From Eriocheir sinensis (taxonomy: Eukaryota; Arthropoda; Malacostraca; Decapoda; Varunidae): a stretch of DNA of 64,000 nt. Shown here one piece after another: positions 44,797 to 55,179 of the stretch (its first letter is position 1; each line of letters begins with the position of its first letter). Location: contig NC_066571.1 in NCBI RefSeq assembly GCF_024679095.1, positions 7,634,474-7,698,473 on the forward strand. Direction: 5' to 3'. The translations under genes were made by a program, and so were the position numbers. The notes under the pieces were generated by a model. The model had not been told where the DNA came from. It saw nothing but the letters and a program-made list of their open reading frames with translations, and did not search any database.

Positions 44797-44990
44797 TATC
44801 TTTTTTTTTTTTTTACATCAACGGACACGGCTCAAGGGCAACAAAAAGAGTACAAAAATAGCCCGTTACAAAAAAAAAGCCCGTTGAAAAAGCCCGCTGC
44901 AAAAAAAAATCCCGCTAAAAAAAGCCCGCTAAAAAAATGCCCGGTACAAAAAAAGCCCGCTAAAACAAAGCCCGCTAACTCGCTATCTAT
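44797..44990 (+). mobile_element. AGCTCAAGGGCA-family short element with amplified GCCCGCT block
   Basis: T run, ACATCAACGGACACGGCTCA, then AGGGCAACAAAAAGAGTACA, followed by about seven tandem A-run plus GCCCGYT units (44860-44985). The GCCCGCTAC block, normally single, has been amplified. Confidence 0.75.
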
Positions 44991-45412
44991 TTCCATTTAT
45001 TTCCATGTCTATATCTATCCATCTGTGTGTCTGTTTTTGTAGCTTTATTTGTTTTTCTGTTTGTTTCTGTTTTTCTATCTATTTCCCTATTCATCTATCT
45101 GTCTCTGCCTCTTTTTCTCTTTCTTTCTTTTTCGTTCTCGTCCATCTCAGTTCCCCCTCCGGCTCTGTCAGGCTTGTTTGTCTATTTGCATTAGGTTTTC
45201 GTTCGGTAAAAGTGACATGGACTCGCGTCTTCTTTTCCCTCCGTGCTGTCGTTTGTTAGTTTTTTTTATTATTCCTTTTATTTTTGTTTTATCGTGTTTT
45301 CATTCTGGGTTCTCTTCGTCCTCCTCCTCCTCGGTCCTGGGTTGAAAGGGAAGCGTCGACGATGATGGATTTTTGATATCTTTTCCGACGTGGACGAGAT
45401 CAGGGAATTTAG

Positions 45413-45607
<195 letters not shown>

Positions 45608-45871
45608 AAATCATACATCCGTTGCTATACTACCTCTTATCATAGCATACTCAAATAACAATATAAATTTCCGTGCATTTGATATTGGATTCCTTACTTT
45701 TCACCCGTTCACTAAGTCTCAAAAGGATCAACACCTGAGCTCGTGACTTTTCTCTCGTCGTAATGTCTTAATCCCCTTGTAATGAGGAATCGGAATACAA
45801 GCCTAAATTGCATGGGATTAATAGACTTTTCTTTTTATAGTTTATTGTTTTTCCCTTCCCCGGCGCCGCTT

Positions 45872-45933
45872 CAGAACGGAATCATAATATAAAACAAATA
45901 CTCAAAATACGAATAATAGTAATAAAGACAACA

Positions 45934-45962
<29 letters not shown>
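45872..45962. repeat. Duplicated flank plus (CTA)n, copy 2
   Basis: GAACGGAATCATAATATAAA, then CAAATACTCAAAATACGAAT, then a short ACAACAA and (CTA)n at about 45935-45962. It is colinear with 45413-45604, but the arrays differ greatly in length. Confidence 0.9.
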
Positions 45963-45964
<2 letters not shown>

Positions 45965-46120
45965 TTTTTTTACAATAAAGGATACAGCTCAAGGGCACAC
46001 AAAAAAAGTAAACAATAATAAAAAAAAAGCCCGCTACTCGCTGCTCGCAAAAAGAATCTAAAGAGGTGGCCGAAAGAGAGGTCAATTTCGGGAGAAGAGG
46101 TGTCCAGATACCCTTCTCTA
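45962..46120 (+). mobile_element. AGCTCAAGGGCA-family short element, best copy
   Basis: T run, ACAATAAAGGATACAGCTCA, AGGGCACACAAAAAAAGTAA, A-rich centre, AAAGCCCGCTACTCGCTGCT, then AGAATCTAAAGAGGTGGCCG and AGAGGTCAATTTCGGGAGAA. This is the most complete copy and suggests a full element of at least 150 bp. It abuts a (CTA)n array on the left. Confidence 0.78.
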
Positions 46121-46333
46121 CTACCACTACTTCTACTACCGTTGATAAATATGTAAAAATAAGTTATCATAAGGGAAGGGAATGAAGTTGTATATATCCA
46201 GGTGACGATCATTACAGCATGTTTCATCGTTACTGTCTCTCTCCCTCTCCTTCCTCTCTTTCACTCTCTCCATCTCGCTCCTCCATCCCCTTGCCCCGCG
46301 GAGGAATGTTCATCCGTATTCCATGTCACCGTT

Positions 46334-46512
46334 GCCAAATTATCGTACTCAGAGCATAGTGTATACCGGCTTTGACGCATAACTATTGCCAAGAAACATC
46401 AGGAATTAACTATTTTAACGATAAATATAAATGAATCTAGTTACTGGGGCCCAGGAGACAGTTTTGGGGTCGGAAGTTGGTAATTATAAGAGGCTGAGTA
46501 CGACAATCTGGC
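46334..46512. mobile_element. MITE-like element, family 2 (179 bp) with direct-repeat flanks
   Basis: Left end GCCAAATTATCGTACTCAG (46334-46352). The right end at 46494-46512 is its reverse complement apart from two mismatches (GCCAGATTGTCGTACTCAG when inverted). The flanks carry the direct repeat ACCGTT at 46328-46333 and 46513-46518. This could be read as 8 bp (ACCGTTGC) if the element starts two bases later. The interior has no open frame, so it is a non-autonomous DNA transposon. Superfamily is unresolved: an 8-bp duplication would point to hAT-like, 6 bp would not. Confidence 0.8.
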
Positions 46513-46699
46513 ACCGTTGCAGTCCATGTCTAACTTCCTCTCTCTTCCCCTCTCCCTGTCTTTCTTCCATCCCCTCACCCCTATAAGGAAGGTTGGAGGG
46601 GACAGGTGGATGCATTTCCTGACGAGTTTGTAGATCTATTTTGCACCTCTTCCTCTCCTCTCAAAGTTTCCACCTTTTTCACTCCTCTCATATTTTGCG

Positions 46700-47000
46700 C
46701 TTTTAATATTCTGTACCTGTTATTTTTTTCATGTTTTCCGCCTGTTACTTTAGAGTCTCATTTTGCACCTGTCATTCTCCTTTAAGTTTCCCCTCAGTTC
46801 CTCATTCCTTTCCTATTTTCCACCTGTTAATTTTCTCTAATATTCTGTACCTGTTATTTTTTTTATGTTTTCCGCCTGTTACTTTAGAGTCTCATTTTGC
46901 ACCTGTCACTGCCCTTTAAGTTTTCCCTCAATTCCTCATTCCTTTCCTATTTTCCACCTGTTAATTTTCTTTAATATTCTGCACCTGCTACTCGGCTTCA
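46700..47000. repeat. ~134-bp tandem duplication
   Basis: ATGTTTTCCGCCTGTTACTT at 46731 and again at 46865. Both are followed by TAGAGTCTCATTTTGCACCT and TTCCTCATTCCTTTCCTATT. The copies are nearly identical. Confidence 0.95.
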
Positions 47001-47029
47001 TATTTTGCAACTTCTCCTTTCACATTTTA

Positions 47030-47190
47030 GATTCTCATACGATAGGCCATTCACCTCCAGCGCCCTACCTTGTTTCTCCTTTGCCCCGGTTCACATACGA
47101 TAGGCCATTCCCCTCCAGCGCCCTACCTTGTTTCTCCTTTGCCCCGGTTCACATACGATAGGCCATTAACCTCCAGCACCCTACTCGGTT
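47030..47190. repeat. 57-bp tandem repeat, three copies
   Basis: CATACGATAGGCCATT starts near 47037, 47094 and 47152, followed by ACCTCCAGCGCCCTACCTTG (variants) and TTTCTCCTTTGCCCCGGTT. Confidence 0.94.
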
Positions 47191-47615
47191 TCTCCTTTAT
47201 CGCGGTTTTTCCTATTTCCTTTGCTCTTGATTTCGCTTGATTCACATGAGATGGAATACTTCACCTACGAGACTAACAGCCGGAGAAATAAACAGTCACA
47301 GTAAATAAGAAAGAAATGAGAGACAGACGCAGAAAACAGGTACAATGAGAAGGAAGCAAGAACAGAGGCGAGAGAGAGCTAATTCATATATTCTTCAAGT
47401 TTATAATTCTCACACTCAATTTAGTAACCCCTCGCTGGTATTATATCGCGTTTTCCCTTATGTTTTGCCGCCATCAGTCAGAAAATGAAATAGAATTGAA
47501 GTTCGCACGTTTCTTCTATGATTTTCGTCCCCCTTCAACCTGGTACAGTCAAATTTCTCGTTACGGATACAAACAAATAAGCTGCCTCGAAACATCGTCA
47601 CTTCCTCGTATATTC
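47191..47615. other. Unique DNA, no gene seen
   Basis: Ordinary composition without tandem structure. Short frames only. Confidence 0.5.
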
Positions 47616-47617
47616 TT

Positions 47618-47750
47618 TTTCTAGAGTAAGGGAGGCAGCTCAAGGACAAAAAAATAAAAAATAAAAACAGGAAGAAAAAAGTCCACTATTCGCTGCTCAA
47701 AAAAAAAAAAAAAAAAAAAGGAAAAGAACGAGAGGCCCCAAAAAAGTAAG
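47618..47750 (+). mobile_element. AGCTCAAGGGCA-family short element
   Basis: CTAGAGTAAGGGAGGCAGCT, CAAGGACAAAAAAATAAAAA, then AAAGTCCACTATTCGCTGCT and a run of about 20 A, then GAACGAGAGGCCCC. It is diverged but colinear with the copy at 45962. Confidence 0.7.
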
Positions 47751-48137
47751 TAATTATCTACACATACACCTTTAGCATTCACAGGTAAATTTTGCCGCCA
47801 CGGTTAAGAAAAAATAGAAGGGAAAACATCTATGACCAAGGCGTTCCAGGTATGATTCTCAGCAGTGTCCGCAATCACAGGTAAACTGCATTCTAATCAA
47901 GTTTTTGTTTTCGTAGTCTGCCTCTTTCCTACTCAGCCGAAATGACGGATGCGACAGAAAATACAAGGTTCTCACGCACTCGAGTTTTCTGCGTCGTGAA
48001 AGAACATGCATTCGCTCCATCACGGTTTTGTTACCCCGTTGCAGAGGCGATTAGGTCATTAAGCGTACTTGTGGAAGATAACGACCGAGGAGAAGAAAAT
48101 GTTGAGGTAATGCTGGCAGGTAGAGAGTGTGGGCGGC

Positions 48138-48140
48138 GTG

Positions 48141-48178
<38 letters not shown>

Positions 48179-48242
48179 TAATGTTAATAGTAATGGGAAA
48201 ATAATGATAATAATAATAAAATATACATCACTCTGTCCACAT

Positions 48243-48284
<42 letters not shown>

Positions 48285-48430
48285 GGACCGTCTTTCTTAC
48301 CTGTGTGTGTATTTGCAGTTGCCTGTTTGTGATGACCAGGTGTTGGGTGACGTGTGTGTGTGTGTGCGTGTGTGTGGAGTGTTTTGAAAGGCAGTGGTGG
48401 GAAGGTGTGGGTTGACCTGTAAGATATAAT

Positions 48431-48492
<62 letters not shown>

Positions 48493-48611
48493 CTGTGTAT
48501 ACAAAAGTTGGATTTTTCTACCCAAACCGAAAAATGTGTTCGTGTGTGTGTGTGTGTGTGTGTGATTTTTTCTCCATATGTAATGGGCATCTTGTTACTG
48601 TAACCCAATAC

Positions 48612-48651
<40 letters not shown>

Positions 48652-48660
48652 AGAGAGCAG
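48138..48660. repeat. Microsatellite cluster (GAT)n, (AC)n, (CT)n, (GT)n, (GA)n
   Basis: (GAT)n at about 48141-48177, (AC)n at about 48245-48281, GTGTGC patches near 48351-48376, (CT)n at about 48432-48486, (GT)n at about 48543-48564 and (GA)n at about 48614-48650, in 520 bp. Confidence 0.95.
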
Positions 48661-48902
48661 AGAGAACGAAAGAGCAGACCCGAGCAGAGTAGAGGAGAGC
48701 AGAGAAAGAGGGAGCAGCGGTCAGTGGTCAATGGGATCGGTCAAGTATGGGTGGGGTCTTTTGTAGCACCGAGGAAAGGCTGACCGTGTTATGGGAGCGG
48801 GAGAGAGGGAGAGAGGGAAGGAATGAAAGGCCGGGGAAATACTGTGTCGAATAGGGGAACGAGTATGTCATTATTTCTTCTATTATAGCGTTTATTACCA
48901 AG

Positions 48903-48949
<47 letters not shown>

Positions 48950-48950
48950 T
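48903..48950. repeat. (TAG)n microsatellite
   Basis: About 45 bp of TAG. A (GAG)n patch follows at about 48977-48995. Confidence 0.96.
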
Positions 48951-49222
48951 GGGAGAAGGACGAGGACGATGACGAAGAGGAGGAGGAGGAGGAGAGGCTG
49001 TATTAATAGTTGTTGTTGTTGTTGTTTGTTATTCTTGTTCTAATGCTATTAATGAACCCCCTCTGAACAGCCCATATTGTCATCGGATGCTACTGTAGAG
49101 GCTTATTAATCTGATTAGGCGCGGCAGTCATCACTAATAATAATGAATTCGTTAGGCTGATGCCATTACCAGGCCTCGGCGGGCGGGATCAGCTTTCCGC
49201 TTGTTCTACACATTTTAACAAG

Positions 49223-49302
49223 GCCGACCTGTTACGTGTTCGGCCGAGGGGCTGGTCGCGGCGCCGGGTGGTCGAGGTTCGAATCCCAAGAGTGACCAAT
49301 TA
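49223..49302 (+). mobile_element. tRNA-like sequence (SINE head or tRNA pseudogene)
   Basis: A perfect B box GGTTCGAATCC lies at 49276-49286. An A-box-like TCGGCCGAGGGG lies at 49240-49251, so the spacing fits an internal RNA polymerase III promoter. The 5' and 3' ends do not form a convincing acceptor stem and no clear anticodon arm is seen. I prefer a tRNA-derived SINE over a functional tRNA. Confidence 0.55.
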
Positions 49303-49324
49303 GTTTTCGGAAATTTCATAACGG

Positions 49325-49560
49325 GGGAAGGAGCTTGTAACGGGGAGAGAGGGAGGTTTTAACGGTGGGAGGGAGCTTATAACGGGGAGAGAGGGAGGTT
49401 TTAACGGTGGGAGGGAGCTTATAACGGGGAGAGAGGGAGGTTTTAACGGTGGGAGGGAGCTTATAACGGGGAGAGAGGGAGGTTTTAACGGTGGGAGGGA
49501 GCTTATAACGGGGAGAGAGGGAGGTTTCAACGGGGGAGGGAGCTTATAACGGGCGAGAGC
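49325..49560. repeat. 42-bp minisatellite, about five copies
   Basis: CTTATAACGGGGAGAGAGGG starts at 49376, 49418, 49460 and 49502, exactly 42 bp apart, with a CTTGTAACG variant at the left edge. It reads as a 14-residue Pro/Leu/Ser repeat on the minus strand because 42 is a multiple of 3. Confidence 0.97.
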
Positions 49561-49604
49561 TGATAACGGGGGTGAGGGAACTTGTAACAGGGAAGGGGAC
49601 TTTA

Positions 49605-49700
49605 TTTTTTAAGGGGGGAGCAGGCTGACTGAAGATAAAGCTAAAAGAATTATAAAGCCCGAAGCTCGCTACTCTTTATGGAAAACAGACAAACTTGTTA
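49605..49700 (+). mobile_element. AGCTCAAGGGCA-family element, weak copy
   Basis: GGGGGGAGCAGGCTGACTGA, then AAAGCTAAAAGAATTATAAA, then GCCCGAAGCTCGCTACTC. Only the GCCCG...CTCGCTACTC end is convincing. Confidence 0.4.
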
Positions 49701-49841
49701 AAAGATGAAAAATAATGTGCCGAAAGGAAATGGGAAAAGAGAATTCTGTGCCAAAATAATAAAATAAAAAAGATGAAATAGATAAAAATGTGTTAAAATA
49801 TATTAAAAAATGTGCTAAAATATATATAGAAAAATACGAAA

Positions 49842-50043
49842 AAGATTGCTTAGAGATTTAAAAGAATATGTAAAAAGATTGCTTAGAGATTTAAAAGAAT
49901 ATGTAAAAAGATTGCTTAGAGATTTAAAAGAATATGTAAAAAGATTGCTTAGAGATTTAAAAGAATATGTAAAAAGATTGCTTAGAGATTTAAAAGAATA
50001 TGTAAAAAGATTGCTTAGAGATTTAAAAGAATATGTAAAAATA
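49842..50043. repeat. Perfect 33-bp tandem repeat, six copies
   Basis: Six consecutive identical 33-bp units (AGATTGCTTAGAGATTTAAA plus AGAATATGTAAAA) run from about 49844 to 50042. The lack of any substitution suggests very recent expansion, or gene-conversion-like homogenisation. Both strands stay open because 33 is a multiple of 3 (the plus strand repeats RLLRDLKEYVK). There is no ATG start or flanking coding context. Confidence 0.98.
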
Positions 50044-50149
50044 AGCATCGCGCAACTGTCAAGGAAGAAGAGAAATAACTTTTAAAGATAATCATTTATA
50101 CTTTGATAATCTCCTTTTGGAAGAGTGTTAAGTTTAAGTCGCAGGAAGG

Positions 50150-50152
<3 letters not shown>

Positions 50153-50204
<52 letters not shown>
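50153..50204. repeat. (AC)n microsatellite
   Basis: About 52 bp of AC. Confidence 0.97.
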
Positions 50205-50210
<6 letters not shown>

Positions 50211-50563
50211 AAAATCGTCCACGTGTTGCCACATTTCCTCAATTTACATAACAACTAATTATATTTTGATGATAAACTCCAGATTGATTAAGACTATAAT
50301 TATAATATGAATAAAGACAGCCTGCCTAATTACTGCTGTCTTCATTACCGTCATTATGCAGCGATGAATACAGTTTTAATCGCTTTAATGGGCAAGTCTG
50401 ATGCGTTAAGAGGATTAGTCATAAATGTAGTGGTGTTAATTTATTTTCCTAATGTTAGCGTAAGTAATCATTTTATTATGATGATTATTCAAACAGCTAC
50501 AAATAATATATAACAGTAACGTTTACCTTGATATCACAGCCACAAGAACAGCAACAACAATAA

Positions 50564-50592
50564 TTACTACTACTACTACTACTACTACTACA

Positions 50593-50648
<56 letters not shown>

Positions 50649-50805
50649 ATCTGTTCTTGCTACATCTACTCCTGCTACTTAACTACCACCAATAACAATA
50701 CAAATACAGCAGCAAATACTAATACTAATACCAATACTAATACTAACACTAATAAAACAACTACGAATACTAACACTAACACTAATACTAACACTAATAA
50801 TTGTC
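50564..50805. repeat. (CTA)n and (AATACT)n arrays
   Basis: (ACT)n at about 50564-50648 with one CAA interruption. AATACTAATACTAACACTAA-type hexamer repeats run at about 50715-50805. Confidence 0.94.
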
Positions 50806-50920
50806 GCTATCATTGCCACATGCGGCTACCTAACACGATGCAGGAGCCCAAAACTTGAAAAGGAAGTTACAATTTAAAAAGAAAAAAAAATGTCCTGTGA
50901 ATGAATCGTATCGCGCCACC

Positions 50921-50923
<3 letters not shown>

Positions 50924-50957
<34 letters not shown>

Positions 50958-51185
50958 GCACACGCACTCTCTCCCCTCCCCTCCCCTCCCTCCCACGTAC
51001 ACACCATCACCATCACCATCACCACAACAAACACCCACGCGCCATCCCACCGCCTCGTCAACACGGCTCCGTTCAACAACATAAAAAGCTGATTAATGGC
51101 CTTGCCGCTAATCACGAGCACTGGTACACCCACACACCCTCCCCCTACCCCCCCCTCTTGCCCCCCCCTACCCTCTCCCCCCCCA
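50924..51185. repeat. (CA)n, (CATCAC)n and C-runs
   Basis: (CA)n at about 50924-50955, CACCATCACCATCACCATCA near 51001-51022, then C-rich CCCCCC/TACCC stretches at 51133-51190. Confidence 0.9.
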
Positions 51186-51685
51186 TACCCTACGTGACAC
51201 CCAAGGGAGGCAGTGTAATCGGGTATGTGGCTCCGTCGTTCTGTCACACACGGATGTCTCAGAATCAACTCCATGGCTTTTCTAGTTTGTTTTGTTGTTT
51301 TGTTTTTTGTTTATGGTAAAGGAAGAAGATAAAAGGCTAAAGAAGAAAGTCAAGTAAAGGTGTCGATTGTAACCTCTCTCCCCCCCCCCCAACCCCCCTT
51401 TTTATTTTTGTGAAGTTTGAGGGAGGAAGAGGAGGATAAGGAGGTTCCAGATGCCATTTTTCACCAGGGTTGTGTAAGAGAGAGTTCGATTTATCATTTG
51501 ACTTTCTTCTTTTTTTTTCTCGTCGTTTTGATGTTTTTTGCGACCGTGTATCTTTTGTTCATTGTTTCCTTTTTTTCAAGAGGATAGGATACAGAACGCA
51601 GAACACTTCTCAACAGGATAATGATTAAGATTGGTCAGTTTATCATTAGCAAAGACATCATTATCACGTAATTTTGATTTTTTTT

Positions 51686-51745
51686 CTCTATCTATCTATC
51701 TATCTATCTATCCCTATCTCCATCTACCTATCAATCTATCTCTAT
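51686..51745. repeat. (TATC)n microsatellite
   Basis: About 26 bp of TATC, followed by imperfect units. Confidence 0.92.
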
Positions 51746-52039
51746 CTGCCTATTTTTACTCCCTTCCCCCCTCAAACTTATATTTACTAACATTTCCCAG
51801 TCTCCCTAATCTCATATCAGTCTCCTATACTTAACAAAAAAAGTAGGTGCCTAAATACATTACTAGCCCTTCTGATGCATCCACCCCCACCCCCGTTTTC
51901 TTTCCTCTTCGCCTCATCCCGGTCGGCACTGTTAGGGGGGCGTGGCACCAATAGCGGAGGAGACGAGAGGCGCCGATCAGGCCTGGCGTGGTAATGAGGG
52001 CGTGAGAAACTACCCACTCCGTTAGGCTGTCACCGAGGA

Positions 52040-52400
52040 GGCATGATCACCCACCTGTCTGTCTGTCTGTTTCTCTGTCTGTTTCCCTGTCTTTTCCTTC
52101 TCGCATCTTTTCTCTAGTCTTTCCTCAGTGGTTTTCTTTCTTTCTTTTCTCCTTTTTTAGTCTTTTTCCGCGTCCTTTCTTTTTATCTATCTGTCTATCT
52201 GTGTATCTATCGTCTGCTTAATCCCACCTGCCTGTCTGTTTGTCCGTTTCTCTGTCTGTTTCCCTGTCTTTTCCTTCTCGCATTTTTCTCCAGTCTCTCC
52301 TTAGTGGTTTTCTTTCTTTTTTCTCCTTTTTTATTCTTTTTCCGCGTCCTTTCTTTTTATCCGTCTATCTATCTGTGTATCTATCGTCTGCTTAACACTC
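52040..52400. repeat. ~175-bp tandem duplication of pyrimidine-rich DNA
   Basis: Both copies contain TTTCTCTGTCTGTTTCCCTG (near 52069 and 52247), CTTTTCCTTCTCGCAT, AGTGGTTTTCTTTCTT, TTTTTCCGCGTCCTTTCTTT and GTGTATCTATCGTCTGCTTA, in the same order. Confidence 0.94.
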
Positions 52401-53060
52401 TCTTCAACCCCACCTAAATCTCTTTCCTTCTTTCTTCGTTACATTATCTTTTCTTTATTTTTTTCTTCTATCTCCATATCTATTCTCACATCTGTCCATA
52501 TCCCTTTGTTTCCTTGATACACCTGCAATCTCCTTTCTTTCTTCCATGCTTTCTTTTTTCTTTCCGAGCTCCAACTGTTTATCTTTCCCTCTCCTCATCC
52601 CACTCAGTAACCCTCATCGCCAGCTTCTCCTTTTTTTCTCCTCTCTTTTTTCTCCTTTTCTACCTCCCTCCCTCCCCCTCTCTCTCTTTCTCTCTGCGCG
52701 TGCTCTTCCCCACTTCCCACTCTCCCCCCTCACTTTCTACATTTGCTTCCTACTTCTGTTTTTGCTTTCTCTCACTCCCTCTCTTCCTCCTCGTCATCTC
52801 ATACGTGTTTCTCTCACTCTTGCTCATCACATTCCGCTCACCTTCGTTTCCTCCCTCACTTCATTTATCTCCTTTTCCGTTGATTCATTTCCTTCCTTCA
52901 TCAGTATTTTCCTCTCTCTGTATTTTCCTCCACTTCATACGTTTTCCTCTCGCTCTTCCTCGCCACATTTCGTTCACCTTCGTTTCTGTCCTCACTTCCT
53001 TCCTACCTCAGTTTTCTCTTCTCTCTTTATCTTCTCCTCCACTTCACCTAATACATTTAC
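52400..53060. repeat. Polypyrimidine tract
   Basis: C/T-rich. CTTCATACGTTTTCCTCTCG-like and TTCACCTTCGTTTC words occur twice (near 52840 and 52975). The Ser/Leu/Phe frames are by-products. Confidence 0.85.
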
Positions 53061-53470
53061 CGACAGATCGATAGACAGATAGATAGATCGAGAGAAGTCA
53101 TTTTATTAGGCTAACACATCCTACAGAGACATTGATGCTTGTCAGGTCCATGTAACCTTATTTCAACAGCTCCACGGGGTTATCAAACAGCAGGTCGCAG
53201 CTCTGAGGGTCCTGCTGTGTTAGTCCTCCCTCCCACCGCCAGCCAGTCAGTAGGAGAGGGGAGGAAAAGGAAAGGAAAGGGAAGTGATGGAAGGCGTGGA
53301 CGGAAGGGGCTGGCGTGCGGCACATGGCTCAGGGGACTTTGTTTGTTAGTGCGCCGAGTAGCACGTCCGAGTATATTGATCTGTCGTGTGTCTGATGTGA
53401 GTGAATGAGTTAGTTGTGTTTATGTGGGGGTATGTGTGTTGTTGTCGTTGTTGTTGTTTGTTGGTGATGT
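53061..53470. other. Unique GC-balanced DNA, no gene seen
   Basis: A GATAGATAGAT patch near 53068-53088, then unique sequence. An 89-codon frame at 53139-53408 has ordinary composition but no recognised motif. Confidence 0.45.
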
Positions 53471-53473
53471 TCT

Positions 53474-53522
53474 TCTTTTCTTCTTCTTCTTCTTCTTCTT
53501 CTTCTTCTTCTTCTTCTTCTTC
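53474..53522. repeat. (TTC)n microsatellite
   Basis: About 47 bp of TTC. Confidence 0.97.
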
Positions 53523-53831
53523 TCTTTACTTTCTGACATCTTGATAGAAATGAGAATGTACACTCTAGTCTTTTTCTTTCTTCTATTTTTACTCATTTTC
53601 ATTTCCTTGTTCCTCTTTTTCTTCTTTCCACTCCTCGTCGTTTGCTGTTCGTCTTTCTCTTTCTTCTCCTTTATAAGTCTGTTCCTTAGCTCTCCCTCTC
53701 CTCTCATTCCCTCTCGTCTTTCTCATCTCTCCCTCTTCCTCTTCTTTGTCTTCATGGAGATACACAAAAAGACAATGATCCGAATCCTCCTGTTCTTGTT
53801 CTTTTTGTTCTTGTTCATATTGTTCTTATTC

Positions 53832-53832
<1 letters not shown>

Positions 53833-53862
<30 letters not shown>

Positions 53863-53965
53863 CATTACTACTCCTGGCACCATCATTATCATTAGGGACA
53901 TGTAGCCGCTGACACAATAGGGCGTGCATGTGCTGAGTGGCTCATAAGGAGAGGAGGAGGAGGAG

Positions 53966-54000
<35 letters not shown>

Positions 54001-54014
54001 GGAGGAGGAGGAGG
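53833..54014. repeat. (ATC)n and (GGA)n arrays
   Basis: (ATC)n at about 53833-53861 and (GGA)n with GAA interruptions at about 53951-54014. Confidence 0.95.
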
Positions 54015-54069
54015 GAGGTGCTGGTGTGAATTATCCCCAGTGAGTTAACATTTCCGAAGTGCGTGTGTT

Positions 54070-54340
54070 GCATGTCTGCCTGTCTGTCTGTCTGTTTGTC
54101 TGTATTTGTGTTTCTCTATACGTCTGTTTGCTTGTCTGTCTGTGTATGTTTGTAGATTTGTTTTGTTAGTATGTTTGTTTCTGTGTCTTTCTCTGTAGGT
54201 CTGTTTGTCTGTCTGTGTATGTGCGTAGATTTGTTTGTTAGTATGTTTGTTTCTGTGTCTATTTCTCTATACGTCTGTTTGTTTGTCTGTTTGTGTATAT
54301 GCGTAGATTTGTTTTGTTAGTATGTTTGTTTCTGTGTCTG
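54070..54340. repeat. TCTGTTTG-rich minisatellite, ~90-bp unit
   Basis: GTAGATTTGTTTTGTTAGTA near 54151, GTAGATTTGTTTGTTAGTAT near 54225 and GTAGATTTGTTTTGTTAGTA near 54302. Each is followed by TGTTTGTTTCTGTGTC. Confidence 0.92.
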
Positions 54341-54369
54341 GTGGTACATTTCTTTTGTGTTTCCAGAAG

Positions 54370-54428
<59 letters not shown>
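54370..54428. repeat. (TAG)n microsatellite
   Basis: About 58 bp of TAG/GTA. Confidence 0.97.
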
Positions 54429-54429
<1 letters not shown>

Positions 54430-54527
54430 TTAATGATAATGATAATAATAATGAACTGTAGTCAAATAATATATTGCTTTACATTCTTTATTGTTCACAA
54501 GTGTTCATTTCTAAACTTCAGCTCAGT

Positions 54528-54712
54528 CTTTTTTTACTCTTGCCGTGAATACTAATGGGAGCGGCACTCACACTTACAGGCTGCCAAAGATATCCAATGC
54601 TCGCTTTCTCAACCCCTTTGTGCCCGGCCCGGATACGAACAGGGGGACAAAGATTCCTGCCTCGGCTCACTTAACACGACACCACGCGGACGAGGAGGAA
54701 GCAAACTGTGAT
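54528..54712 (-). mobile_element. tRNA-derived SINE, probable
   Basis: On the minus strand CCGCGTGGTGTCGTGTTAAG (54689-54670) resembles a tRNA D-arm/A-box region (TGGTGTAGTGGTTAG type). CCTGTTCGTATCCGGGCC, about 30 bases on, resembles a B box (GGTTCGAATCC) followed by CCGGGC. A further ~90 bp of non-tRNA body follows, ending in an A run near 54532. Head, body and A-rich end in this order are the SINE layout. Family not identified. Confidence 0.6.
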
Positions 54713-54844
54713 AGTCTTTTTTTTCTGCAGCAAAGCCGGCTAACTAACACTAACAAGCTGACAAACAAACTTAACCATAACGACCACCACCACCATTTTT
54801 CCCTAGCGGCTCAAAGACAACACAAAGATTAAACAAAAACACTG

Positions 54845-55015
54845 GCGCCAAAGAAAACAACGAACACAAACACACAAACTTACACAACACGAACACATAA
54901 AAAAACACTAGCGCTGGAGAAAACAACGAACACAAACACACAAACTTACACAACACAAACACATAAAAAAACACTAGCGCTGGAGAAAACAACGAACACA
55001 AACACACAAGAAGGG
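54845..55015. repeat. 66-bp tandem repeat, three copies
   Basis: GAAAACAACGAACACAAACA recurs near 54853, 54919 and 54985, preceded by CACTAGCGCTGGA (CACTGGCGCCAAA in the first). The period is 66 bp. Confidence 0.94.
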
Positions 55016-55179
55016 TTGCAAAGGGCAGTAAACTTTCCAAGGAGGGTTTCCGGGATTTTTAGGGCCCGGTTCTTTTGGGGAATTTCAGGAATTTTCAGAT
55101 TATTCACACGTGTATTTGTATTAATAAACAAGCCACTTTTGGTTAATATAACTATTAATCAGTAAGTATTAAGGAACAA

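Noticed and set aside
47942..48181. 80-codon ATG frame of ordinary composition
   Set aside because: The last 15 or so codons are a (GAT)n array read as Met. No recognised domain or splice context.
49223..49302. Functional tRNA gene
   Set aside because: B box is perfect, but no closed acceptor stem or anticodon arm can be drawn. A SINE head is more likely.
49842..50043. Possible CRISPR array
   Set aside because: Units are contiguous 33-bp copies with no spacers, in a eukaryotic context. The 42-bp, 57-bp and 66-bp arrays fail for the same reason.
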